Source: Candidatus Foliamicus numerosus (GTDB lineage Bacteria; Pseudomonadota; Gammaproteobacteria; Steroidobacterales; Foliamicaceae). From it: DNA of 64,000 bases. Made by a program: the position numbers and the translations under genes. This document shows, in pieces, positions 1 to 9,798 of this stretch. The stretch spans positions 124,001-188,000 of the forward strand of contig JAPYNE010000022.1 in the NCBI GenBank assembly GCA_028285945.1, read 5' to 3'. Numbering within the stretch: position 1 is the first letter of the stretch; every line of letters starts with the position of its first letter. The notes under the pieces are model-generated. The model searched no databases, was not told the DNA's origin, and was given only the letters and a program-made list of their open reading frames with translations.

Positions 1-334
1 CTTCCACCAAGCGATCAGGATCGGCCAGCCCGCGCGCGGCTTGGCGATGGAATTCGCGCATGCCGGCCTCGAACACCCAAGCCATGCCGACACTGCTGCG
101 CTGCTTGTCGCGGGTTAGCGCCACGAACAGCGACTCCAGGCTGTCGCGCTGCCGGAAGGCCTGCTCGAAGCCGCCCAAGTCCCGTTCGGCCTTGCCCAGG
201 ATCACCCGCCTCTGCAAGATGATGACCCACGAAACCACAGAGGCGGAGAGCAACAGCGCCATGATGACCTGCACCAGCAGCGTGGCGCCTGCGATCAGGT
301 CCCAGAAGTCCATGCTGACGCCAACTTCAGTCAT
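1..334 (-). CDS. tolQ: TolQ, Tol-Pal proton channel subunit (5' part only)
   Basis: Only the first 111 codons are in the window; the gene runs off the left edge. The product begins with a short hydrophilic stretch, one hydrophobic segment at about residues 17-40, then a charged cytoplasmic helix region (RRVILGKAERDLGGFEQAFR). This is the layout of the MotA/TolQ/ExbB family. TolQ with TolR uses the proton motive force to drive TolA and keep the outer membrane tethered during division. Placement directly after ruvB, 30 bp downstream, supports TolQ over ExbB, because yebC-ruvCAB-(ybgC)-tolQ is the usual gammaproteobacterial order. The thioesterase gene ybgC, often found between ruvB and tolQ, is absent here. 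The start is the ATG at 334. Confidence 0.85.
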   Translation of the reverse strand, partial: MTEVGVSMDFWDLIAGATLLVQVIMALLLSASVVSWVIILQRRVILGKAERDLGGFEQAFRQRDSLESLFVALTRDKQRSSVGMAWVFEAGMREFHRQAARGLADPDRLVE

Positions 335-364
335 GCCTGCGCCCTAGCCCGCATCAATTCACCT

Positions 365-1413
<1,049 letters not shown>

Positions 1414-1417
<4 letters not shown>

Positions 1418-1986
1418 TTGGCCTGCACCCCGCCCAGGGCTTCGCGCACCAGCGCCTCGACATCGCGGCCGGACGGGTCGCCCGCCTGCTTGAGCAAACG
1501 CCGAGCCTCCACGGGGCTGTATCCCAAACCGACCAGGGCCTTAAGCGCCAGGCCGGAGGCGCTTTGCGGATCTCCCGCGGATACGCCTTCCAGCCGGCCG
1601 CGCAGCTCCACGACCAGCCGGCTGGCCGTCTTGGGGCCGATGCCGGGAAGACGGGTCAGCGCCTTGACATCGCCGGCCTGCACCTGCTCGGCGAACTCCG
1701 CCACTCCGCTTTGCGACACGATGTTCAGCGCCAGCTTAGGGCCAATGCCCGGCACGCGGACCAGCTCGCGAAACCACGCGCGGTCCGCCGATTTCATGAA
1801 GCCGTACAAAGCCGTCTCGTCTTCGCGCGAGACCAGATGCGTGGCAACTTTCAGGTCGCCTCCCGGCCCGGGCAGCTCCGAGAAATCGCTCAGCGGCAGC
1901 TGCAACTCAAAGCCGACGCCATGCACTTCCATTAGGATCATCGGCGGATCCGCGGAAACCAGCTGGCCGCGCAGCGAGCCGATCAT
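1414..1986 (-). CDS. ruvA: Holliday junction binding protein RuvA
   Basis: RuvA binds four-way junctions as a tetramer and loads RuvB. I start it at the ATG at 1986, giving 190 residues that begin MIGSLRGQL, the typical RuvA start; an upstream extension in the same frame has no RuvA-like sequence. The OB-fold domain covers about residues 1-62. Two helix-hairpin-helix motifs, VPGIGPK and LPGIGPK, fall near residues 78-84 and 113-119. A small C-terminal RuvB-contact domain (about 145-190) ends the protein. The start overlaps the ruvC stop by 4 bp and the stop overlaps the ruvB start. Confidence 0.96.
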
Positions 1987-2516
1987 GAGACGGCCTCTCC
2001 GCTCGCCTCGCGAGCGCGCGCGGCCAGCCGCGCCACGCTCAGGTGATGGGCGTGGCAAATACTGAGCGCCAAGCCGTCAGCCTCGTCCTCGCCAAAATCG
2101 CTATCGTGATCCAGCAGCCTTGCCACCATCAGGGCGACCTGCTCCTTGCCGGCGCCTCCGTAGCCGCACACAGCCTGCTTGACGCGCCGGGGCGAGTACT
2201 CCGCGGCCTCGCCCACGCCGGCCATCACCAGCGCGCAGAGCGCCGCGCCGCGCGCCTGGCCCAGCTTGAGCGCGCTTTGCACGTTCCGATGCACGAACAC
2301 CGTTTCCAGAGCCGCCTCCTCAACACGGTGGCAGCGGGCGATTTCGCCCAGTTCCTTGTAAATCCGCGTCAAACGCTCACCCATGGGACGGCGCGGAGGC
2401 AGCGCAATGCAGCCGCTCGCCACGTAGCGGCTTTCCGCGCCATCGCTGCGGATGATCCCCCAGCCGGTGAAGCGGGAACCGGGATCCACCCCCATGATCC
2501 TCACCGGGGCGCCCAC
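1983..2516 (-). CDS. ruvC: Crossover junction endodeoxyribonuclease RuvC
   Basis: RuvC resolves Holliday junctions by paired nicks. The product, up to 177 residues, carries the RNase H-like catalytic motifs: GVDPGS near the N terminus, the glutamate of ALETVF, and the acidic pair in EDEADGLAL near residue 145. The longest reading starts at a GTG (2516); an ATG seven codons later (2495) also gives a normal RuvC N terminus, so the exact start is open. It follows yebC by 7 bp and overlaps ruvA, forming a yebC-ruvC-ruvA-ruvB unit. Confidence 0.95.
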   Translation of the reverse strand: MGAPVRIMGVDPGSRFTGWGIIRSDGAESRYVASGCIALPPRRPMGERLTRIYKELGEIARCHRVEEAALETVFVHRNVQSALKLGQARGAALCALVMAGVGEAAEYSPRRVKQAVCGYGGAGKEQVALMVARLLDHDSDFGEDEADGLALSICHAHHLSVARLAARAREASGEAVS

Positions 2517-2523
2517 TGCTCAG

Positions 2524-3261
2524 TCAACCGCCATCAACATTCTGCAGGTCGGCGTTGGTCCACACGTCCTGCACATCATCCAGGTCCTGAAGGTGCTCCA
2601 GCAGCTTGAGCGCCTGCTCCGAACGCCTCGCGTCCAGCGGCGCGGACACCGATGCGCGCATAGTGACCTCGGCGTTGCCGGGCGGCAGCGCCGCGCCCCG
2701 CAAGGCTTCCAGCACGTTGGAAAAATCGCGCGGGTCGGCCAGCACTTCGAGCGCGCCATCGTCTTCGCCCACCACATCCTCGGCGCCGGCCTCGATGGCC
2801 GCATCAATGACCGCGGCCTCATCAGCCCCCGGCTCATAGGAAAAAACGGCCACTTCGCTGAACAGGTAGGCCACCGCCCCGTCGGCTCCCAAGTTGCCGC
2901 CGTAGCGACTGAAGGCATGGCGCACTTCGGCCACCGTGCGATTGCGGTTATCGGTCAGGCAGCGCAGCAGCACGGCGGCGCCGCCGGCGCTGTAGCCCTC
3001 GTAGGTCACCTCCTCAAGATCGGCGCCCTCGCCGCCCGCCGCCCCCCGGTTGATGGCGCGGTTGATGTTGTCTTTGGGAAGGCTCTGGGCGCGCGCTTTC
3101 TCAACCGCCAGCCTGAGCTGCGCGTTATTGGCCGGATCGGGCCCGCCCATGCGCGCCGCCACGGTGATTTCCCTCGCCAGGCGCGTAAAGAGCCGACCGC
3201 GCTTGGCATCCTGCCGACTCTTGCGGTGCTGGATATTGGCCCACTTCGAGTGCCCCGCCAT
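2524..3261 (-). CDS. yebC: YebC/PmpR family protein (TACO1 type)
   Basis: The 245-residue product starts MAGHSKWANIQHRK, the hallmark of the YebC family, and keeps the family length and its three-domain plan. Members act as transcription regulators or as translation factors that help ribosomes through proline-rich stretches; which applies here cannot be told from sequence. It lies just upstream of ruvC with 7 bp between them, the common arrangement in Gammaproteobacteria. Upstream (3262-3324) is a 63-bp gap to the lpdA stop. Confidence 0.95.
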   Translation of the reverse strand: MAGHSKWANIQHRKSRQDAKRGRLFTRLAREITVAARMGGPDPANNAQLRLAVEKARAQSLPKDNINRAINRGAAGGEGADLEEVTYEGYSAGGAAVLLRCLTDNRNRTVAEVRHAFSRYGGNLGADGAVAYLFSEVAVFSYEPGADEAAVIDAAIEAGAEDVVGEDDGALEVLADPRDFSNVLEALRGAALPPGNAEVTMRASVSAPLDARRSEQALKLLEHLQDLDDVQDVWTNADLQNVDGG

Positions 3262-3324
3262 GGGACCCTCATCATACCAGCACGGGAGGGCGGCGGGGAG
3301 CAGCGCAAGGCGAAGGAAAAAACG

Positions 3325-4752
3325 CTAGCGGTTGATGGCGTGGATGGCGCGCTTATCGACGGAGAGCGCCGCTTCGTGCAGCGCCTCGCACAGCGTGGGG
3401 TGGCCGTGAACCGTGCGCTGCAGATCCTCGGTGCTGGCCTCGAACTCCATCGCCAGCACGGCCTCCTGGATCAGTTCGCCCGCCATAGGGCCGACGATAT
3501 GCACGCCCAGGATGGCATCCGTGTCCGGATCGGAAATGAATTTCGCCAATCCCGCCGCCTGCGCCATGGCCTTGGCCCGACCGTTGGCGGCCATATTGAA
3601 CGAACCTACCTTGTACGGCTGGCCGGATTCCTGGAGCTGGTCCTCGGTGCGCCCCACCCAGGCGATCTCGGGCGAGGTGTAGATCACCGAAGGAATCGCC
3701 TCGTAGTTCACTTCCGCCGACCGGCCGGCAATGATCTCGGCCACCATCATCCCCTCCTCGGAACCCTTGTGCGCCAGCATCGGCCCGCGCACCAGATCGC
3801 CGATGGCCCACACGCCGTCGGCGCTGGTGCGGCACTGCCCGTCCACTTGCACCTGGCCCCGCTCCGTCAGCGCCACTCCGGCGCTGTCGTCGATCAGCCC
3901 CTGCGTTGCCGGCGCCCGGCCGACCGCCACCACCAGCTTGTCCACGCTGATGTGGTGGTCGCCCTCGCGGTCGCTGAACCGCACCTCCACATGCCCGTTC
4001 ACATGCCGGACGCTATCCACCCGAGCGCCTAGCCGGGTATCGAGGCCCTGGCGCTTGAATTGTCGCTGCGCCTCCCGCGCCACTTGGCTGTCGGCCATGA
4101 ACAGAAAGCGGTCCATGGCTTCCAGGATCGTCACCTTCGAGCCCAGCCGGTTCCACACGCTGCCCAGCTCCAAGCCGATCACGCCGCCGCCAATCACGCC
4201 AAGGCGCGGCGGCGGCTGGTCGAATTGCAGCGCCCCCTCGGAATCAACGATGCTCTCGCCGTCGAAAGGCGCAATCGGCAGCTCCACCGGCCGGGAACCG
4301 GCGGCCAAAACGACATGCTCGGCCCGCAGCACATGAGGCTCGCCCTCATGCGGCGCGACCTCCACTTGGCGACCTGCCAGCAGCCGCCCCCGCCCGGCGA
4401 CAGCCGCCACGCCGTTGGCGCGAAGCAGCGCGTTGATGCCGGTGGTGAGCTGCCGCACGATGCGACTCTTGCGGCCCTGCATCGCATCGATATCCAGCCG
4501 CGCCTCGTTAACCATGATGCCGTGCTCGGCAAACTCGGCGCGGGCGCGGTGGTATAGCTCGGACGATTCAAGCAGGACCTTGGAGGGTATGCAGCCGGCA
4601 TTCAGGCAGGTGCCGCCCAGAGCCGGCTTGCCCTGCCCGTCCAGCCAGTCGTCCACGCAGGCCACCGATATGCCCAGTTGCGCCGCGCGAATCGCGCCGA
4701 CATACCCGGACGGGCCACCGCCTATCACAATTAAATCATATTTATCAGTCAT
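3325..4752 (-). CDS. lpdA: Dihydrolipoamide dehydrogenase (E3)
   Basis: This FAD enzyme reoxidises the dihydrolipoyl arms of the 2-oxoglutarate dehydrogenase E2 subunit and passes electrons to NAD. The 475-residue protein shows the N-terminal FAD fold (VIGGGPSGYVGA), the redox disulfide motif GGTCLNAGCIPSK at about residues 47-59, the NAD fold (GVIGGGVIGLELG) and the C-terminal His-Glu motif HPTLCEALHEA. It is third in the sucA-sucB-lpdA operon, 18 bp after sucB. The junction with sucB is strikingly AT-rich compared with the rest of the operon (see findings). Confidence 0.96.
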   Translation of the reverse strand: MTDKYDLIVIGGGPSGYVGAIRAAQLGISVACVDDWLDGQGKPALGGTCLNAGCIPSKVLLESSELYHRARAEFAEHGIMVNEARLDIDAMQGRKSRIVRQLTTGINALLRANGVAAVAGRGRLLAGRQVEVAPHEGEPHVLRAEHVVLAAGSRPVELPIAPFDGESIVDSEGALQFDQPPPRLGVIGGGVIGLELGSVWNRLGSKVTILEAMDRFLFMADSQVAREAQRQFKRQGLDTRLGARVDSVRHVNGHVEVRFSDREGDHHISVDKLVVAVGRAPATQGLIDDSAGVALTERGQVQVDGQCRTSADGVWAIGDLVRGPMLAHKGSEEGMMVAEIIAGRSAEVNYEAIPSVIYTSPEIAWVGRTEDQLQESGQPYKVGSFNMAANGRAKAMAQAAGLAKFISDPDTDAILGVHIVGPMAGELIQEAVLAMEFEASTEDLQRTVHGHPTLCEALHEAALSVDKRAIHAINR

Positions 4753-4770
4753 TTGTTTTATATAATTAAA

Positions 4771-6024
4771 TTAAATCTCAAATAAAAGGGAAGCAGGCTC
4801 CTCGATGGCCTGCTTGATTGCGGACAGAAACAGCACCGCTTCGCGGCCGTCCACGATGCGGTGGTCGTAACTCAGTGCCAGATGCATCATCGGCCGGGCA
4901 ACGATGTCGCCATCCACCACCACGGCGCGCTGCTCGATCCGATGCATGCCCAAGATGCCGCTTTGCGGCGGATTCAGTATGGGGGTGGACATGAGCGATC
5001 CGAACACGCCGCCATTGGTGATCGTGAATGTGCCGCCGGTCAAGTCCTCCAGCGCGATGGCGCCTTTGCGGGCGCTATCGGCAAACGCCGCCACCGCCTG
5101 CTCGATGGCGGCGAAGCTCATGCCTTCGGCATCCCGCAGCACGGGAACCAGCAGCCCCCGGTCGGTCGATACCGCCACGCCGATATCGCAGTAGTCGTGG
5201 TAAACGATTTCATCGCCTTCAACGCTCGCATTGATTACTGGATAGCGCTTGAGCGCGGCAACGCTGGCGGCGACGAAAAAGCCCATAAAGCCCATGCGGA
5301 CGCCATGCCGGGCCTCGAAGGCCTCGCCATGGCGTCGGCGAAGGTCCAGCACCGCGCCCATGTCGGCGTCATTGAAGGTGGTGAGCATGGCCGCCGCGCG
5401 CTGCGACTCCACCATCCGCTCGGCAATCCGGGCGCGCAGCCGGCTCATGGTCTCGCGGCGCTCGCGGCGGCGCGCCGGCGCCGCAGCGCTTGCAACCTCA
5501 TTGCCCTCGCCGATATCGGCATCGACCGTTTCCGGCTCTTCCGTCCTGGCCGCGGTATCCGTGCTTGAGGCGACGCTGATCGCTGCCAGCACATCGCGCT
5601 TGAGCACCCGGCCCTTCCTGCCGCTGCCTTTGATGGCGGCCAGGTCGAGATCGTGCTCTTCCAAAAGGCGCCGCACGGCCGGCGAAATGGCAGCGGCTTC
5701 CTTGTTCCGGGCGGGCGCGCCCGCTCCATCCGGCACTGCGCCTGCGTTCTCCGCTGGCGCCGTAGCCGCCGCGCCATTTGCGGAAGGCAGGAACAGCGCC
5801 AGCGGCGCGCCGGCGTTGACCACGGTTCCGGTGTCCGCCACGATCTTCTCAAGCATGCCGTCGGCGGGCGCGGGCACCTCCAAAACCACCTTGTCGGTTT
5901 CCAAGTCGGCCAGGTTCTCGTCCTGCGCGACCGGCTCGCCGGGCGACTTATGCCAAGCCAGCACCTTGGCATCGGCCACCGACTCCGGCAACTCCGGCGT
6001 CTTCAGTTCAATCGTCTTGCTCAT
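4771..6024 (-). CDS. sucB: 2-oxoglutarate dehydrogenase E2 (dihydrolipoamide succinyltransferase)
   Basis: E2 core of the 2-oxoglutarate dehydrogenase complex of the TCA cycle. In order, the 417 residues hold one lipoyl domain with the lipoylated lysine in DLETDKVVLEVPAP (near residue 44), an alanine/glutamate-rich linker, the peripheral subunit-binding domain (ISPAVRRLLEEHDLDL...GRVLKRDVLAAI, about 112-150), and the trimer-forming catalytic domain ending with ALSYDHRIVDGREAV (HxxxDG motif). The ATG at 6024 gives the usual MSKTIELKTPELPESV start. It is separated from sucA by a 180-bp gap containing a palindromic element. Confidence 0.96.
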   Translation of the reverse strand: MSKTIELKTPELPESVADAKVLAWHKSPGEPVAQDENLADLETDKVVLEVPAPADGMLEKIVADTGTVVNAGAPLALFLPSANGAAATAPAENAGAVPDGAGAPARNKEAAAISPAVRRLLEEHDLDLAAIKGSGRKGRVLKRDVLAAISVASSTDTAARTEEPETVDADIGEGNEVASAAAPARRRERRETMSRLRARIAERMVESQRAAAMLTTFNDADMGAVLDLRRRHGEAFEARHGVRMGFMGFFVAASVAALKRYPVINASVEGDEIVYHDYCDIGVAVSTDRGLLVPVLRDAEGMSFAAIEQAVAAFADSARKGAIALEDLTGGTFTITNGGVFGSLMSTPILNPPQSGILGMHRIEQRAVVVDGDIVARPMMHLALSYDHRIVDGREAVLFLSAIKQAIEEPASLLFEI

Positions 6025-6074
6025 GCTTTAAGCATCCCGTGTTTCGCCGGCGTTCAAGCCTGCGCGTTAATCCC

Positions 6075-6183
6075 GCCTGTTCTCCCGCCCCCTTCTTCCG
6101 CGAGTATAGGAGCCATGGATGGCGGATCAAGCTCCATGGATGGATTTATGCGTCTCGCGGAAGAAGGGGGCGGGAGAACAGGC
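6075..6183 (-). repeat. Variable-arm palindromic element, copy 1 (in sucA-sucB gap)
   Basis: Arms 6075-6104 and 6154-6183 are perfect 30-bp inverted repeats. The arm nearest the core ends CCGCGAG. The 49-bp core 6105-6153, read on the minus strand, starts ACGCATAAATCCATCC and contains two small hairpins, TCCA[TCCA]TGGA and GCCA[TCCA]TGGC (loops in brackets). It fills most of the gap between the sucA stop and the sucB start, inside one transcription unit. It could therefore act on sucAB mRNA processing, stability or partial termination; this is inference. Confidence 0.9.
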
Positions 6184-6204
6184 TAGCTTTCACGGGGCGC
6201 CGCA

Positions 6205-9003
6205 CTATGTTTGCCCGCCGGGATTGAGGACCTGCTCCACGATGGCCTCCTGCTGAAGCCGGTGGAACTGCATTGATCCGGGCGCAGGGGAGGCGGCGCC
6301 TTCGCGGCCCATGTAGGTCAGGCTCTGCGTCTTGGCCAGCGCCCGCTCCAAGCGCGCTCTGACACGGTACCACGCGCCCTGGTTCTTCGGCTCCTCCTGC
6401 GCCCAGACAATATCTTCGACGCCCTCGTAGCGCCGCAGAAGCGCCCTGCACAAGTCGTGCGGAAAGGGATAGAGCTGCTCCACGCGAACCAGCGCTACAT
6501 CGTTCGCCTCCGCCTCGCGGCGCGCTTGAAGAAGATCGAAGTAAAGCTTCCCAGTGCATAGAACGAGGCGCTTTACAGCAGCCAGCTTGCCGGTTTCGTC
6601 AATGATCCGCTCGAACCGGCCCTCGCTGAGCGAAGCGAGCGGCGAAAACGAAAGCGGGTTTCTGAGCAGGCTCTTGGGCGTGAGCACGATCAGGGGGAGG
6701 CGCGCCTTGTTGCGCATCTGCCGGCGCAGCAGATGAAACATTTGCGCCGGCGTGGAGGGCATGCAAACCCGCATGTTCCCTCCGGCGCAAAGCTGCAGGA
6801 ACCGCTCCAGGCGAGCCGAGGAATGCTCCGGCCCCGCGCCTTCTTGGCCATGCGGGAGAAACAGCGTGAGCCCCGACATCCGGCCCCACTTGGCATCCCC
6901 GGAGGCAATGAACTGGTCGATGACCACCTGGGCGCCGTTGCAAAAATCGCCGAACTGCCCTTCCCAGATCGTCAGGCAGTTAGGATCGGTGGAGGAATAG
7001 CCGTACTCGAAACCCATGACGGCCTCTTCGCTGAGCAGCGAGTCGGTGATGCTGAACGCGCCCTGCATGGGCGCCACGTCATTGAGCGGCGAGTAGGCGC
7101 GCCCGCTGCGCTGGTCGATGAGGTCGGCGTGGCGGTGGAAGAAGGTGCCGCGCCGGCTGTCCTGGCCGGTCAGGCGCACCCGGAAGCCATCCTTGAGCAG
7201 GCTGCCGTAGGCCATCAGCTCGGCAAATCCCCAGTCCATGTCCTGTTCGCCGCGCGCCATGCGCAGCCGATCCGCCACGACTTTCTGCACGCGCGGATGC
7301 AAGCTCACGCCCGCAGGCGCGCTTCCCAGGCATTCGCCCAGCTCCGCCGCCTGGTTCGGGGCAATCGCCGTGTCCGCCTCCTCGTTCGGATCCGCTTGGC
7401 GATACGCGTCCCAATCGACCGTGAACTCGTTGCCGACCATGCCGATAGCCGCTTCCGGCAGCGGATCGCCCGCTTCCAGCCGGCGGCGGTAATCGGCCTT
7501 CTGCGCCTTGATTTCCTGCTCGCTTGCCACGCCCTGCTCGACCAGGCTTTCCGCGTACTGCGCGAGGGGCGTGGGATGATTGCGGATCCGCGCGTACATG
7601 AGCGGCTGGGTAACGGCCGGCTCGTCGGCTTCGTTGTGGCCGTGGCGCCGATAGCAGACCAAATCCACGAACACGTCCTTGTGGAACGTCTGGCGGTACT
7701 CCAGCGCCAGACGGGTGGCCGCCACGCAGGCTTCGGGCGAATCGCCGTTCACATGCAGCACCGGCGCCTCGATCATCTTCGCCATGTCGCTGCAATAAGG
7801 CGTGGAGCGCGCGTCTTCCGGATCGCTGGTGGTGAAGCCGATCTGGTTGTTCACGATCAGATGCATGGTGCCGCCGGTGGCGAAGGAGCGCGCCTGCGAG
7901 AGCTGCAGCGTTTCCGCCACCACGCCTTGCCCCGCCACCGCTGCGTCGCCGTGGATCAGGATCGGCAGAATTTCATCGCCCTGGCTGTCGCGGCGCCGGT
8001 CCATGCGCGCCCGCACTGAACCCAGAACCACGGGGTTGACAATTTCCAGGTGCGAGGGGTTGAAAGCCAAGACCACATGCACCATGCCCCCGGGTGTGGT
8101 CACGTCGGCTGAGAATCCCATGTGGTACTTCACGTCGCCGTACTGGCCCGAAAGCGGCGCGGCGTCGCCGGCGAACTCGTCGTAAAGCGTCTGCGGCGCC
8201 TTGCCCAGAACATTCACCAGCACATTGATGCGGCCCCGGTGCGCCATGCCGATCACGATTTCCTGCAGGCTCTTGCTGCCGGCCTGCTGGATCAGGTCGT
8301 ATAGCATGGGGATGAGGCTGTCGCCGCCCTCTAGGGAGAAGCGCTTCTGGCCCACGTAGCGGGTATGCAAATAGCGCTCCAGCCCCTCGGCGGCGATCAG
8401 TTCCCGCAATATCGCGCGCCTCGCCGAATCCGGCGGCGGCCCGCCCAGCATCATCGCCTCCACCCGCTCGCGCAGCCACAAACGCTCCCGCGCCCGCGAC
8501 ACGTGCGCCATTTCCACGCCGATAGCCCCGCAATACACCTGCTCAAGCCGATCCCGTATCTTGCGCAGCGGCATGGGCCGGCGGTCCGCCCCGGCCAGCC
8601 TGCCGCTATAGAAAACGGTGTCGAGATCCGCTTCGCTCAGGCCCGCGTACTCCAGCTTCGGCGCCAGGGCGCGCAAGTTGGAGTTCAGCTGCAAGGGATC
8701 AACGCGGGCAGCGCGATAGCCCCGCAGCCGATACAGCTGCACCAGCCGCGCCACCGCGCCCTGCTTGGATGCGCCGGCGCACGCCGCCGGACCCGCCCGA
8801 CCATTGGCCGCCGGCGCAGCGCCGGCGGCCAGCAGGCGGGTGGGGAGGTCGCGTCCCGCCTCGATGCTCTCGAACAGATCGCGCCAATGCGGGGCCACCT
8901 CCTGCGGGTTGGCCCGCCAAGCCGAATGCAGGCCGGACACGTACGGGGCATTGCTCGCAAACAGCGGCGAATCCCGGTAAGCGCGTTCAATTCGGCCAGC
9001 CAT
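6205..9003 (-). CDS. sucA: 2-oxoglutarate dehydrogenase E1 (thiamine diphosphate)
   Basis: E1 decarboxylates 2-oxoglutarate and transfers the succinyl group to the lipoyl arm of E2. Starting at the ATG at 9003 gives 932 residues, the normal SucA length, with the N terminus MAGRIERAYRDSPLFASNAPYVSGL typical of the family (read in parts); an ATG four codons upstream (9015) is possible, and further upstream sequence is not SucA-like. Visible motifs include AHRGRINVLVN and the ThDP-binding stretch GDAAVAGQGVV...IVNNQIGFTT. First gene of sucA-sucB-lpdA, divergent from the glycosyltransferase gene at 9058 with only 54 bp between the start codons. Confidence 0.96.
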   Translation of the reverse strand: MAGRIERAYRDSPLFASNAPYVSGLHSAWRANPQEVAPHWRDLFESIEAGRDLPTRLLAAGAAPAANGRAGPAACAGASKQGAVARLVQLYRLRGYRAARVDPLQLNSNLRALAPKLEYAGLSEADLDTVFYSGRLAGADRRPMPLRKIRDRLEQVYCGAIGVEMAHVSRARERLWLRERVEAMMLGGPPPDSARRAILRELIAAEGLERYLHTRYVGQKRFSLEGGDSLIPMLYDLIQQAGSKSLQEIVIGMAHRGRINVLVNVLGKAPQTLYDEFAGDAAPLSGQYGDVKYHMGFSADVTTPGGMVHVVLAFNPSHLEIVNPVVLGSVRARMDRRRDSQGDEILPILIHGDAAVAGQGVVAETLQLSQARSFATGGTMHLIVNNQIGFTTSDPEDARSTPYCSDMAKMIEAPVLHVNGDSPEACVAATRLALEYRQTFHKDVFVDLVCYRRHGHNEADEPAVTQPLMYARIRNHPTPLAQYAESLVEQGVASEQEIKAQKADYRRRLEAGDPLPEAAIGMVGNEFTVDWDAYRQADPNEEADTAIAPNQAAELGECLGSAPAGVSLHPRVQKVVADRLRMARGEQDMDWGFAELMAYGSLLKDGFRVRLTGQDSRRGTFFHRHADLIDQRSGRAYSPLNDVAPMQGAFSITDSLLSEEAVMGFEYGYSSTDPNCLTIWEGQFGDFCNGAQVVIDQFIASGDAKWGRMSGLTLFLPHGQEGAGPEHSSARLERFLQLCAGGNMRVCMPSTPAQMFHLLRRQMRNKARLPLIVLTPKSLLRNPLSFSPLASLSEGRFERIIDETGKLAAVKRLVLCTGKLYFDLLQARREAEANDVALVRVEQLYPFPHDLCRALLRRYEGVEDIVWAQEEPKNQGAWYRVRARLERALAKTQSLTYMGREGAASPAPGSMQFHRLQQEAIVEQVLNPGGQT

Positions 9004-9057
9004 TGCGCTTGGCATTGTATAGCGCCCGCAGCGCAGGCAGGCGACAATATGCAGCCT
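9004..9057. promoter_or_regulatory. Divergent promoter region sucA / GT2 gene
   Basis: These 54 bp must hold the start signals for both divergent genes unless transcripts begin inside them. On the minus strand TATACA at 9021-9016 is a reasonable -10 box ending 12 bp before the sucA ATG, which would give an almost leaderless transcript; the best -35-like TTGTCG lies 20 bp upstream, too far to be convincing. No clear plus-strand promoter is visible. Low confidence. Confidence 0.3.
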
Positions 9058-9798
9058 ATGCCGAAACCCGGAATTTCGATTATCGCGCCCGCCTATGAGG
9101 AAGCGGAAAACCTTGCCGCGCTGGTGGCGAAGGTGAGCGGCGCGTTTGCCGACGAGGCGCATTGGGAATTCATCGTGGTGGATGACGGCAGCGGAGACGG
9201 CAGCGCTGAAGCGCTGGCCGCGCTTCAGCGCAACTATCCGCAACTGCGGGCGCTCAGGCATGCGGCGCGGCGTGGCCAAAGCGCTGCCATGTGCAGCGGC
9301 GCCGATGTCGCGCGATACGACTGGATTGGATTTCTCGACGCCGACGGGCAGAACGATCCGGCAGACTTGGCGAGGCTGTACTCCGAGATGCTCAAGGCGG
9401 GCGACAAGGCCCCCGGAATGATGATGGGGCATCGGCGAAAACGCAAGGACGGCTGGCTAACGCGGGTATCGTCGCGGACCGCAAACGCGGTGCGGCGGGC
9501 TTTGCTGAAAGATCGAACACCGGACACCGGCTGCAGCCTGAAAGTGCTCGCGCGCCGCGATTTCCTTGCCCTGCCCCGCTTCGACCACATGCACCGCTTC
9601 CTGCCGGCCTTGCTCCTGCGCCAGGGATTGCATACTGTTTCGCGCCCCGTGGCGCATCATCCGCGCCGCGCCGGGCGCTCCAAGTACGGGCTGGGGAACC
9701 GGCTGTGGGCGGGCATCGCCGATCTGCTAGGCGTATGGTGGCTGATCCGCAGGGGCTTCAGGCCCGGAATGACCGAGGAGATACCGCACGATGAGTGA
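9058..9798 (+). CDS. GT2 family glycosyltransferase, polyprenyl-phosphate sugar synthase type
   Basis: The 246-residue product (start ATG at 9058; another ATG three codons upstream at 9049) is a GT2 enzyme of the DPM1/ArnC kind. It has ISIIAPAYEEAENL at the N terminus, the nucleotide/metal motifs VVDDGSGDGS and DADGQNDP, and DTGCSLKVLARRDF later on. It has no C-terminal membrane segments, unlike ArnC. Such enzymes move a sugar from a nucleotide donor onto undecaprenyl phosphate at the inner face of the membrane. The gene overlaps the next (LAB_N) gene by 8 bp and is followed by an ArnT-like transferase, so the module probably builds and uses a lipid-linked sugar for envelope decoration. The sugar is unknown. 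Confidence 0.8.
   Translation: MPKPGISIIAPAYEEAENLAALVAKVSGAFADEAHWEFIVVDDGSGDGSAEALAALQRNYPQLRALRHAARRGQSAAMCSGADVARYDWIGFLDADGQNDPADLARLYSEMLKAGDKAPGMMMGHRRKRKDGWLTRVSSRTANAVRRALLKDRTPDTGCSLKVLARRDFLALPRFDHMHRFLPALLLRQGLHTVSRPVAHHPRRAGRSKYGLGNRLWAGIADLLGVWWLIRRGFRPGMTEEIPHDE

Noticed and set aside
2452..4032. 526-codon open frame on the plus strand
   Set aside because: Antisense to yebC and lpdA; no recognisable domain and crosses gene boundaries.
6075..6183. Classical Rho-independent terminator between sucA and sucB
   Set aside because: The stem is far longer than usual, has a structured core and no T tract, and the same element occurs at unrelated sites and in both orientations.
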